Assembly (NCBI GenBank): GCA_965233625.1
Contig: OZ247499.1
Coordinates: 7,502,001 to 7,566,000 of the forward strand
Direction of reading: 5' to 3'
DNA: 64,000 bases
DNA from: G965233625 sp965233625
Lineage (GTDB): Bacteria; Planctomycetota; Planctomycetia; Pirellulales; Pirellulaceae
Within the stretch, counting starts at the first letter, position 1. Each line of letters starts with the position of its first letter. Positions 54,757 to 62,871 of the stretch are shown here, piece by piece. The position numbers and the translations under genes are program-made. The notes under the pieces are model-generated. The model was not told where the DNA came from. It ran no database searches and was given only the letters and a program-made list of their open reading frames with translations.

Positions 54757-55050
54757 CTACAGATGCACCGCTAGCAGCCTGACTTCTTCGTCGACGCTGG
54801 CAGTCAGAGGCGGCGAAAGGAAGGGAATGGCCTCGCGTGTTTCGTATTTCTGCACTTCGGCCTTGAACGCCGCCACAATTTGCTGCAGCGCCGCGCGTTC
54901 GCTGGCGCCCGTGGCAGAGACATCGGGCAGCGTTGCGCACCGCGCCACGTATTGTCCATCTATCTTCGACACCAGCACCGTGCAGTCAAAAACGGGCACC
55001 TCTTCCGGCTTCCCGATAGGCGTGATCTTGTGCTCAGATTCTTCAGGCAT
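54757..55050 (-). CDS. HicB-like orphan protein
   Basis: The 97-residue product has the HicB/YlxX-like half fold: FDCTVLVSKIDGQYVARCATLPDVSATGAS and then ERAALQQIVAAFKAEVQKYE, a beta-beta-beta-alpha layout used by the antitoxin of HicAB toxin-antitoxin pairs. There is no HicA-like toxin (a short double-stranded RNA-binding-like protein) next to it and no C-terminal DNA-binding helix-turn-helix. So it is best seen as an isolated HicB-fold protein. Its ATG start is 55050. It lies 50 bases before the SprT-like start on the same strand and may share its transcript. Function is unknown; small stand-alone HicB domains are common in planctomycetes and cyanobacteria. Confidence 0.7.
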   Translation of the reverse strand: MPEESEHKITPIGKPEEVPVFDCTVLVSKIDGQYVARCATLPDVSATGASERAALQQIVAAFKAEVQKYETREAIPFLSPPLTASVDEEVRLLAVHL

Positions 55051-55431
55051 CTTTTGTTCCGTTATCTCTACGTGTGCGGTCGCCGTAGCACGCTGCGTTC
55101 AAAAACTGGCTTTCAGGTTTGAGTTGTATTCCCGGTTATCAGCCAGCGACCGCGCGGTTGCAAGTGCCCTATGAGTTTGAACACGCGGCAGTGGGTGATT
55201 GCTTGAACAAGCTGCACAGCCGTTATCAGCGATGCAGAAGGAATTTCTGGAATAAAAACGCTAATCGTCATATTTTAACTCACGGCTTACCGTTCGACCT
55301 TCCGATAACACCTGACGACAGGCCAGCTGCGCACGGATTGGTGCAGTACCTGTCGACTCCCCCTTGTTGAAATGGAAGCCGCCAAGGGCTTCCGCCCGGA
55401 ACCCCTCGATTATTGTAAAGGCGCTGCAACG
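55051..55431. promoter_or_regulatory. Divergent intergenic region, HicB-like / thioredoxin-YHS genes
   Basis: The 381 bases between two diverging starts should contain both promoters. It is richer in A/T around 55240-55290 than the neighbours, but I identify no promoter pair, RNA gene or hairpin. Small frames here are not protein-like. Confidence 0.4.
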
Positions 55432-56835
55432 ATGCATGCGAACAACAAAACATTGTGGATGGTTGCACTGCTGGTGATGTCAGCGGCGCCTGCTGTCGCA
55501 CAGGATCAGATTGCCTGGCAGTACGACCTGGAGCGTGCTAAACAGATTGCAGGCCAACAGAACAAACTGGTGCTGCTGCACTTCTGGGCGGATAACTGCC
55601 CCCCGTGTAAAGCGCTGGAAGCGAACGTGTTCCCGAATCTGCAGGTATCCAACGCCGTTTCGGCTGACTTCGTCCCTGTAAAAATTCACGCACGCCGTCA
55701 GCCCGACATTGCCAAGCAATATGGCGTGAACCGCTGGCCAACGGATGTGATCGTGACGCCATCGGGCCAGGTGGTGGCCAAGACGGTCAGCCCTTCGAAC
55801 GCGCTGCAGTATGTTTCGTTTGTGAAAGATGTTGCCGCCCGCAATGGCGCACGCAACACCGCAACGCAGTTTGCCTCGAACGCTCAGCAGCAGATGGGCA
55901 ACTTCGCCGCGAACACCGCCGCAGCAGCAGGCGGCGCCTTTAACCCGGCCGCCGGCAACCGTAGCTTCACGCCCCAGGGACCACCGCAACAGAACAACTT
56001 TGCCGCACAGCCGCAGGGTGGCTTCAATCCACAAGGCGCCTTCAACCCGGCAGCCAATAACGGCTTCAACCCGCAAGGCGCCGCCGCACCTGCGGGCAAC
56101 CCGGTCGCCGCTACGCAGAACAACAGCTTCAATCCGGCAGCTGCGGCTGGCGGCGCCTTTGGCGCTAGTCAGAATGATCGCAACTACGATCGCCGTGGCG
56201 CCGAACAGGCCGCCCGCAAAAACGCACCTTGGCCGCCTAAGCAGGTCACCGCCGCAGAGGTAAACGGCGCACCCGAATTCAAAGCAACTACGCCAGCCGG
56301 CGCTGGTGGTTACCAGCCGCCCCCGGCAACGCCAGAGATGCAAGAGAACCGCTTTGCCACGCAGAAGGCCGCGACTCCATCGCCAAGCCAGTTTGCCTCG
56401 CAGCAGGGTGCAGGCGTCCCAGCCCGGCAGGCATCGGCTGGCGCCGGCGCAGGTGTTGATTCAACGCCATTGTGCCTGGACGGGTTCTGCCCAGTCACGC
56501 TGATTGAAGAGAACAAGTGGGTCCGGGCAAATCCTGCCTTCGGTCTGATTCACCGTCGCCGCACTTATCAGTTTCTGAACGCCGCGGCACAGAAGAAGTT
56601 CTACGGAAATCCAGACCGCTACGCTCCCGTCCTGTCTGGCTATGATCCAGTGATCTTCGCCGAAACCGGACAACTTGTCGAAGGCTCTCGCAAGCACGGC
56701 GTTTTCTTCCGCAATCAGATCTTCCTGTTCAGCAGCGAAGCTTCGATCACACAGTTTGAAGCTGCTTCAGAACGCTATGCCGGCGCCGCCCATCAGGCGA
56801 TGCTCCGCAACGAAATCGGTCGCCGCATGCGTTAA
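55432..56835 (+). CDS. Exported thioredoxin-fold/YHS-like fusion with Asn-Pro repeat linker
   Basis: The 467-residue protein has a signal peptide (cleavage after AVA, about residue 23), a thioredoxin domain (about 25-135) with the redox-active CPPC at C56-C59, and a repetitive FNPQG/FNPAA linker (about 150-245). The C-terminal domain (about 340-455; PLCLDGFCPVTLIEENKW, YAPVLSGYDPVIF, FRNQIFLFSS) resembles a YHS domain, often metal-binding. ATG at 55432 fits the signal, with an upstream in-frame ATG at 55372 giving a poor extension. A periplasmic disulfide or metal-transfer role is likely, since thioredoxin cysteines and a candidate metal domain are joined on a flexible arm. The gene is alone and converges on the protease gene. 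Confidence 0.85.
   Translation: MHANNKTLWMVALLVMSAAPAVAQDQIAWQYDLERAKQIAGQQNKLVLLHFWADNCPPCKALEANVFPNLQVSNAVSADFVPVKIHARRQPDIAKQYGVNRWPTDVIVTPSGQVVAKTVSPSNALQYVSFVKDVAARNGARNTATQFASNAQQQMGNFAANTAAAAGGAFNPAAGNRSFTPQGPPQQNNFAAQPQGGFNPQGAFNPAANNGFNPQGAAAPAGNPVAATQNNSFNPAAAAGGAFGASQNDRNYDRRGAEQAARKNAPWPPKQVTAAEVNGAPEFKATTPAGAGGYQPPPATPEMQENRFATQKAATPSPSQFASQQGAGVPARQASAGAGAGVDSTPLCLDGFCPVTLIEENKWVRANPAFGLIHRRRTYQFLNAAAQKKFYGNPDRYAPVLSGYDPVIFAETGQLVEGSRKHGVFFRNQIFLFSSEASITQFEAASERYAGAAHQAMLRNEIGRRMR
55939..56145 (+). repeat. FNPxxx coding repeats in a flexible linker
   Basis: Six close copies occur in about 70 residues: FNPAAGN, FTPQGP, FNPQGA, FNPAAN, FNPQGA and FNPAAA, separated by Gln/Asn/Ala/Gly stretches. 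The matching DNA is similar but not identical, suggesting older duplication. The linker joins the thioredoxin and YHS-like domains. Confidence 0.75.
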
Positions 56836-56907
56836 GCAGCTTCGACCAGCAACGATCAACCAGGGGGTTGGGGGAAGCAGACGCCCGACGTGCAAGCGAA
56901 GGGCGAA

Positions 56908-56951
56908 CAGGTCCTCTTGAAGCAAGCCGCGGTTTGCCTCAAGAGGGCCTG
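56908..56951. terminator. Hairpin between convergent genes
   Basis: An 18-bp stem with two G-U/wobble positions (left arm 56908-56925, right arm 56934-56951, 8-base loop) lies between the thioredoxin-YHS stop and the stop of the leftward protease. It is followed by CTGCATTTTG, a short T4 on the rightward strand. It probably ends both transcripts, mostly the rightward one. Confidence 0.65.
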
Positions 56952-56980
56952 CTGCATTTTGAGTAGCCGCGTCGGTGCAT

Positions 56981-58525
56981 TTACTCAAGCTTTACCGGCA
57001 GAATAAGTCCGCAGGTGATCTGATCGGCCGTCGTCAGCTTCAATGGATTATCGCCGTACCTGACGACCTTACCATTCTGATTGACGCCCGCCAGCAGGTA
57101 GTACGACCCTGCCTGCGGGTTCATCAGTTTGCCATCCAGCCGGATGAATAACGGCCGGTTAAATCCTGCCAGGTGAACAATCATGCCGCGCTCACCGTTG
57201 TCGCCTTCCACCACACGTTGCACCACGGCGTAACAGAATACACCCGCCAGCGGGCGACTGATGCTGCCAGCTGCGAATTCGTTTACCAGCGTGATGTTCG
57301 CCACGGCAGCGATACCAGTTTCGCCCAGATCTTTGCGCAGATCGCTTTCCACCTGATCGGCGATTTCCTGAATCTGCTGGTGCAACTTGTCTTCCGCCTT
57401 TTCGCCATACAGTGGAAAGCTGGCGGGTTGATGGGCGAGTGTTACAAGTACGGCAACCTGCTGAAGTTTGCTGTAGTCGTCCGGCGTCTGAGGCCGCCAC
57501 CGCATCTTTCGCGCCTCTGCCAATAGGCGCCGGGCGCGGGTTGCTGAAAGTTGCCGCATGCTGGCCGCGGCTTGCGCTGCGGGAGTGGCGAAAGCAGACA
57601 GTGGCGCGACTTCGTCGAACGCGTTATCGAGCAAGTTCTGCACGTAAGAGCTAGGCAGCGCGTAGCTGAAGCGTGACCGCCGTTCGATCCACACGTTCAC
57701 ACCCACCACGCGGCCGTCTTTGTCGAACAAAGGACCGCCGCTATTACCTGGTGAAATGGCCGCGGTGTGTTGCAGCCACTGGTGCCCGTTGCCACCGTTC
57801 ATGTGCTGCGCCAGAAACTGCTGCGAACTGCGCGGCAACGCTGCGGTATCGACCAGGCGGCTTACCCGTCCGTCGTAAAGCGAGAACGAAACACCGCGCG
57901 GATGACCCGCCGCGACCACCTCTGTCATCGGCGCCGGATTCTCATTTGCCAGGGTTAAGGCGGTGACAGGCGGCCCGTCTTCGATATGAATCAACGCCAG
58001 ATCATCCTGCACCGCCACGGCTGCATAACCGCGGATGCGATAGGTGGCGCCTCCTTGAAACTTCACCCGGCCAGTCGTTGCGCCCGCCAGCACGTGGTAG
58101 CAGGTGACGATGCCTGCCGGCGTGACGAACCCGGCGCCAACGGAAGCTACCTCTCCGGGCGGCCCCATTTCAATCCGGACAACGCTGGCGTCTACGGAAT
58201 CCAGCAGCGTTGCTTCATCGTCGCTGCTGGCCGTTGGTGCATCTTCGCTATGGGGGCTTGAGACTTCTGGAGCGGCGTTGGCCTCGTCTACTACTGGTGG
58301 CTTAGCCGCTTCCTCTTTGCGTTCGATAGAGCCAGCGCTCACGATCTGCTGGTACCAGTCGTGACGATTCAGCAGCAAGGCGCCTGCCGCCAGAACGATG
58401 GCGAGCAGGAAAATCAGAAAGAAACCGCGGGCCAACAGCGTGGCGGCGCCGGTGCGACGTGGTTCGCCTTTTTCAGCCACAACAACGTTGCCGGGTTTGT
58501 CGCTGGGCGTGGGTCCGGCGGTCAC
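56981..58525 (-). CDS. Membrane-anchored trypsin-like serine protease
   Basis: The 514-residue protein has one N-terminal span (about 34-52), a linker, and an S1C/HtrA-type protease domain (110-290). The triad is His144 (TCYHVL), Asp174/175 (QDDLALIHI) and Ser262 (ISPGNSGGPLF). The C-terminal 220 residues are not a PDZ domain and I do not recognise them; they include TTADQITCG- and YYLLAGVNQNG-like beta segments. The GTG start at 58525 overlaps the stop of the upstream gene (GTGA), so the two are co-translated. The protease domain is expected in the periplasm. Substrates are unknown, but the coupled upstream protein looks like its inactive relative and could regulate it. Confidence 0.87.
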   Translation of the reverse strand: MTAGPTPSDKPGNVVVAEKGEPRRTGAATLLARGFFLIFLLAIVLAAGALLLNRHDWYQQIVSAGSIERKEEAAKPPVVDEANAAPEVSSPHSEDAPTASSDDEATLLDSVDASVVRIEMGPPGEVASVGAGFVTPAGIVTCYHVLAGATTGRVKFQGGATYRIRGYAAVAVQDDLALIHIEDGPPVTALTLANENPAPMTEVVAAGHPRGVSFSLYDGRVSRLVDTAALPRSSQQFLAQHMNGGNGHQWLQHTAAISPGNSGGPLFDKDGRVVGVNVWIERRSRFSYALPSSYVQNLLDNAFDEVAPLSAFATPAAQAAASMRQLSATRARRLLAEARKMRWRPQTPDDYSKLQQVAVLVTLAHQPASFPLYGEKAEDKLHQQIQEIADQVESDLRKDLGETGIAAVANITLVNEFAAGSISRPLAGVFCYAVVQRVVEGDNGERGMIVHLAGFNRPLFIRLDGKLMNPQAGSYYLLAGVNQNGKVVRYGDNPLKLTTADQITCGLILPVKLE

Positions 58526-60396
58526 GGTCCGCGACCTGGCAGCGTAGGCTTACTGATAATGTGCACCGCGTCTAACAGCACCGGGTTTACGTTCCGCGTG
58601 GCGCCATCGACTTCCATCGGAACGAGAATGGCACGTTCGGTGATTTCCGTCCCGATAAGCAGCCATTCTGTCTCCGGGCGGACCTCCCGCAGATTGTCTT
58701 TGGCAGGAATGGCGACAAAGTCTCTGGTGTTGGGTAGGCGGAAATACAGCATGTCGGCGCCGTCTTCTGACGTCACAATGCCTTGCATCTTACCGTAGAG
58801 ATACAGCCCCTTCTCACCCCTTCCGAACGACTCCTGGGCCAGTTCGTGGGTGCGTGTAATGGCGGCTTCACGCGGCCATTCGCTGGTGGCGAGCACTTGC
58901 AAAGCGGCGTTTGCTTCGCTGGTGGCGTTGGCGTCGGCGCCGGGCTTGGTGGCTTCGGTCATCATCCGCGCCAACTGCTGCAGGACCAGATACTGCTCTT
59001 TCGTCTGCGGTTCTAAGTCAAAGGCTTCAGCTGCATCCAGATTCTTGCGGATGTTCTCCGCCGTCGTTTTCATGACCTCCACTTCGGGCGGTTTGATGCG
59101 AACGACCGTGGGGTCTTCCGGGGACGAACCAGGCGTGGCGCCGGGCGGCGCTGCGGGCTTCGTGGGCGTGCCGTCGGGTTCTTCGATGGTGGCTGAGGCG
59201 CCAAATGGATTTGCGGGGTCATCGGTTCCGCCGGCCGTGGCTGCCAGCGAGTTTTTGATGCCGGATGAGCCATCAAAGTTTTCACCGGCACTGGCAAGTT
59301 TCTCTGGCCCCAGGCGCCGGTCCGGCTTGGCTGGATCAGCCTTAGCCAGGCTGGCTGCGATGTGCTTTGCATGCAGCGCGTAGACTTGCCCCAAGGCCGA
59401 ACTGGCCGCCAGGTTGATGCCCGCAACTTCGCCCGTCCGCGTGACAAGCGGCCCGCCTGTGGACGTAACGGGCAATTCGCCTGGATAGCTGATCCACGAT
59501 AACCCCGGTGTGGAGGCCGCGCTCATTAATTCAAATTTGACATCGCCCGGCAGTGACATGTTTTTGTCAGTCGAGGGTGTGGCCACATGGGTCCAGGCGC
59601 CGCGTGCGGTAACGGGCGCCCCGCAGGTGATGTGGTCGTCCGCCGTGATGTCGCCTTGTAACAACTGCGGCTGCGAGCGGATACGTAATGTTTCCGCCTG
59701 CACAATCGCAATATCCTGCTCCGGGTTATCGACCAGAATGGCGGTTGCTTCCGCTGTGGCGCCGACGCGGCCGACCGAGTCGGGGGCGGGAACGATGGTG
59801 ATGCGTGAGGCGCCTTCCACGAGACGCCGGCTGGTGGCGATCCAGCCGCGTTTATCCACGACAAATCCGGTGCCGCTGTTGATTCCCTGGGGAGTTTTGA
59901 CAATGACTTCCACAACAAACGGCCGCACGTTACGCCACACGCCTTCCGCTTCTGCGCTGGACAGACGGCGGGTAGCGGGCGCGGAATCCAGCGGCGCAGC
60001 CGGAGCAGGGCCTGCAACTGCGGCGTCGTCAGTCGCGACGGGCGTGGCAGGGTTGGCCAGCACCATCACGATCACGACCAGCAACGCCAGCAGCACGCCG
60101 CCCGTTGTACTCAGCAGCAGCATCTGCACCTTGTTGCTGCGCGGCGGTGGTGGCAGCCGTCTGGGAATGGGGCCGTCGTAGTCTGTTGCCGCGTCTGCAG
60201 GGGGAGCGGGCGGTGCAGGCGCCAGTTGTGCCTTATGCGTATCCGCGGCTGTGCCAACGGGGGCGGGTGGAGGAGATTCACTAAGCGGCGCTGTGAAAAC
60301 CACTTCGCAATGTGGGCAGCGGCCTTTCTTCCCACCATACGCATCGGGCACGGCGAATGCGGCTTCGCAACCGGGGCAGACTACTGAAATCGCCAT
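58522..60396 (-). CDS. Zinc-ribbon membrane protein with degenerate trypsin-like domain
   Basis: The 624-residue protein has a zinc ribbon at residues 1-36 (C7/C10/C27/C30), a Pro-rich segment, one span (about 92-115), and a trypsin-like domain (about 150-330). In that domain the His position is Arg191 (TSRRLVEG where the active partner has TCYHVLAG) and the Ser position is Thr313 (VTSTGGPLV for GNSGGPL), so it should be inactive; Asp228 is kept. The remainder (340-624) holds a Pro/Ala-rich linker and a helical part (TAENIRKNLDAAEAF, TSEWPREAAITRTHELA), then a beta region. ATG at 60396 leads straight into the ribbon. It overlaps the active protease gene by four bases. A regulator, substrate-binder or assembly partner of that protease is inference. 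Confidence 0.85.
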   Translation of the reverse strand: MAISVVCPGCEAAFAVPDAYGGKKGRCPHCEVVFTAPLSESPPPAPVGTAADTHKAQLAPAPPAPPADAATDYDGPIPRRLPPPPRSNKVQMLLLSTTGGVLLALLVVIVMVLANPATPVATDDAAVAGPAPAAPLDSAPATRRLSSAEAEGVWRNVRPFVVEVIVKTPQGINSGTGFVVDKRGWIATSRRLVEGASRITIVPAPDSVGRVGATAEATAILVDNPEQDIAIVQAETLRIRSQPQLLQGDITADDHITCGAPVTARGAWTHVATPSTDKNMSLPGDVKFELMSAASTPGLSWISYPGELPVTSTGGPLVTRTGEVAGINLAASSALGQVYALHAKHIAASLAKADPAKPDRRLGPEKLASAGENFDGSSGIKNSLAATAGGTDDPANPFGASATIEEPDGTPTKPAAPPGATPGSSPEDPTVVRIKPPEVEVMKTTAENIRKNLDAAEAFDLEPQTKEQYLVLQQLARMMTEATKPGADANATSEANAALQVLATSEWPREAAITRTHELAQESFGRGEKGLYLYGKMQGIVTSEDGADMLYFRLPNTRDFVAIPAKDNLREVRPETEWLLIGTEITERAILVPMEVDGATRNVNPVLLDAVHIISKPTLPGRGP

Positions 60397-60463
60397 GGAT
60401 GGCCCGTTAAACAGAAATCAAAAGCGTTAAATCGTACACTTTTATTCTACTCTATAAATCGTT

Positions 60464-61930
60464 TCAGCGAGGCGTTACTGAGCAGCGGACCGACTTCAGC
60501 GTTTTCACTTCATCACTGGTTAGCCGTACTGTCCGTTTGATCGTCACGTTGCTGGTGTATCCGTCATCCTCGTAGACCCAGAACGGTGAAAGAACGATCG
60601 ACGTGCCGTTGTTGTGATAGGGTGTCATGGCGGCGGGCGAATTGCGTTCGAAGATCACCTGGTCGCTGATGATTGTTTTCCCTTCCCCATCAACAAAGGC
60701 GGCAGTCACCGTTGCACCGCGTTTTAGGGGAAATGTCGCCGGGACATGAAACCATTTCCACGTGGTTCTGTCTTGCAGTCCGTTGCGGGCGGAGTTAATC
60801 ACAAGCGGAATCGTCTTGGATCTGCGATTCCAGTCTTTCCACCAGATGCGTCCAAATTTCTGTTCACTGGATATCGTAGACAAGGCGAAGAGTTTTCCCA
60901 ATTGAATTGTGCCGTCTGGTCCTTCCTTTGCGTTGCGACCACCGATCTGCTTCTGCGTGGCCTCGTCGAACCAGGTGGTGAAGGCGCGCATATCGTCAAT
61001 CATTTCGTTCCGGAGATAACGTTCCTTGGTTTCTGGGGTCTGGCTTGTCCATGTGAACTGCCCTTTGGCGTCAACGCTCTTGTCCAGCACTTCGATCAGT
61101 CTGCTGGTGACGGCGTCGTATTTTGCTTCATCAACGCTGATCTTTAGATCGTACTCAACAACGGCTTCCTGATTCTCACCAGCGCGAATGCGCGGACGCC
61201 CCGTAACTTCAGCGTGAATAACGCTGGCGGGATAGCCTGCCAGCAGTTTGCTGGTCAGCTGGGTTGCGTTCGTTTTGTTTTCCAGCTTTGTCGCCAGTTC
61301 TGCGAACATGTTGTCCCCGGCAATGGGTTTGACGGAAACATTCGCACCGCGTAACGCTGACAATAATTTGCGGCGTTCCACGCGCGCGGCGATGCGGATG
61401 TGAATCAGGCCGTCGGCGTGTTTGTTTTCGGATAGCGAGTCATACGAGGTCACAAAGCCGCCGCTGAGTGTGATCACTTTATCTTCGATAAGCTTATCGT
61501 TTTTGACTTGCACCTTCGCGTCGACAAGTGTGCCTACGACCTGCCGCACTGCTTGGTGAAAAGCGTTCTTTAAAGCCGCGTCTGTGGTAATCCCCACCCC
61601 GGTCGCAATAACGCTATCGCTGCCGCCCGTGTCCGCTGGATCAGCGATAGTCTGGCTGCCGACTGGTTTGAATGGCGATGTTATTTTGGGGGCAGTTGTC
61701 TTTTGCGCAACATAAGCTGCGTCCGCGGGGCCGAGTTGGCTGAGCGGAATCGCGACGATCCGCCCGTCGGGGCGTTTGAGGCGAACTGTCTTGTCGGCCG
61801 TGATTTCAACAAATTCCGCCTGAATCGTGAACTTCCCGCTAATGTCGGTCCACTCGCGAGCAGCGGCAACTGTCTGGAAAGAGAGAGCAATAAGCAAGAC
61901 AAGCAACAATCGCACAACTTCGCCCCACAA
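60464..61930 (-). CDS. Exported SHD1-domain protein with FlgT/LPP20-like segment
   Basis: The 488-residue protein has a signal peptide (LLLVLLIALSFQTVAAA) and then an SHD1-like domain near residues 25-75 (WTDISGKFTIQAEFVEI, VRLKRPDGRIVAIPLSQL), common in planctomycetes and named after yeast Sla1. A further segment (DAALKNAFHQAVRQVVGTLVD, LIEDKVITLSGGFVTSYDSL; about 118-165) resembles the N-terminal domain of FlgT or LPP20-like lipoproteins. The rest (about 200-488) is beta-rich without a family. Its start is TTG 61930 or GTG 61915; the GTG gives the better signal peptide start, and the choice is open. It stands alone 67 bases downstream of no gene, and its role is unknown; SHD1 is expected to bind short protein motifs. 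Confidence 0.75.
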   Translation of the reverse strand: MWGEVVRLLLVLLIALSFQTVAAAREWTDISGKFTIQAEFVEITADKTVRLKRPDGRIVAIPLSQLGPADAAYVAQKTTAPKITSPFKPVGSQTIADPADTGGSDSVIATGVGITTDAALKNAFHQAVRQVVGTLVDAKVQVKNDKLIEDKVITLSGGFVTSYDSLSENKHADGLIHIRIAARVERRKLLSALRGANVSVKPIAGDNMFAELATKLENKTNATQLTSKLLAGYPASVIHAEVTGRPRIRAGENQEAVVEYDLKISVDEAKYDAVTSRLIEVLDKSVDAKGQFTWTSQTPETKERYLRNEMIDDMRAFTTWFDEATQKQIGGRNAKEGPDGTIQLGKLFALSTISSEQKFGRIWWKDWNRRSKTIPLVINSARNGLQDRTTWKWFHVPATFPLKRGATVTAAFVDGEGKTIISDQVIFERNSPAAMTPYHNNGTSIVLSPFWVYEDDGYTSNVTIKRTVRLTSDEVKTLKSVRCSVTPR

Positions 61931-62193
61931 AGAGTTTATGCCTATTACACGCTACCCGGCAGGTAATTGATGATACCACCATGCGAATGCCGCTTCCAAC
62001 ATGGATAGTTGGTTGCCATCCGGGGGTGGGTTTGCCTGCTGATTTCCCGTTTGCTGTGGTGCGCACAACCGCCAACGATCATTGCGGGCAAGCTAACGTG
62101 TAGGTAAAATGACGGTCATCCGGCGAGTACGGATCTGCATGTAATTCCTTCCATCACAACACCTTCAATTTCAGCATTCTGGGCCAAATCTAA

Positions 62194-62754
62194 ATGAAAG
62201 CAAAGCTGGTTGTTGTTGGTGGCGACGCGAAGGCGGCCGAGATTAACCTCAAGCTCCCGACCATCATCGGGCGTGGTAGAGAGGCTGCGCTGACGTTGCC
62301 ACACCCTTTGGTCAGCCGCCAGCATTGCGAGATTTACGAACAGGATGAGCAGCTTGTCATCCGCGACATGGGTTCCCTGAACGGCACCTTCATCAATAAC
62401 CAGCGGATTGAAGAGCCCACGTTCCTGCCATCGGGCGATCTGTTGACCATCGGCGCCGTCACCTTCCGCGCTGTTTACGGCGACGACTTCGAAAATTCTG
62501 TCGCCGCAACTGACAACGGAGACAGCGCGAACATCCCTATTCCCAACCGCTCCGGCGCCCAGACAGTGGCCGCGAACGATAGCACCACGCAGGAGGGCGC
62601 CGGGATCGAAGAAGTGAACTTCGAGGAGCTGGAATCCGACGTGGACGAACTGGCTGGACTGGGAAACGACGCATCCAACGATGATATGACGGATGAAGTT
62701 GAGGAATGGGACGACATCTTCGAAGAACTGGAAGACGAAGATAAAGGCGCCTAG
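62194..62754 (+). CDS. Small FHA-domain protein with acidic tail
   Basis: The 186-residue protein has an FHA domain at about residues 5-95 (PTIIGRGREAALTLPHPLVS, RQHCEIYEQ, GSLNGTFINNQRI) with the Gly-Arg, Ser-Arg-x-His and Asn-Gly-Thr positions that read phosphothreonine. The tail (about 120-186) is rich in Asp/Glu with a final EEWDDIFEELEDED run. No catalytic domain is present, so it is probably an adaptor that docks on a Ser/Thr-kinase substrate. The ATG at 62194 directly precedes the fold. It is the third FHA protein in this window. The next gene (DUF255 lipoprotein) follows after about 120 bases on the same strand, without an obvious functional link. Confidence 0.85.
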   Translation: MKAKLVVVGGDAKAAEINLKLPTIIGRGREAALTLPHPLVSRQHCEIYEQDEQLVIRDMGSLNGTFINNQRIEEPTFLPSGDLLTIGAVTFRAVYGDDFENSVAATDNGDSANIPIPNRSGAQTVAANDSTTQEGAGIEEVNFEELESDVDELAGLGNDASNDDMTDEVEEWDDIFEELEDEDKGA

Positions 62755-62871
62755 CCGCGGTTCCTGGCGTGTAGCTGCATGCCTTGCAGATTCCTGATTC
62801 ACTCAAGTTGCAAACTTAATGGACGCGGTGCGATCGTCCGTCGTAAATGCGTTCTGTCTGTGGAGAAGTTT

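Noticed and set aside
54757..55050. HicAB toxin-antitoxin locus
   Set aside because: No HicA-like partner on either side, so only an isolated HicB-fold protein is called.
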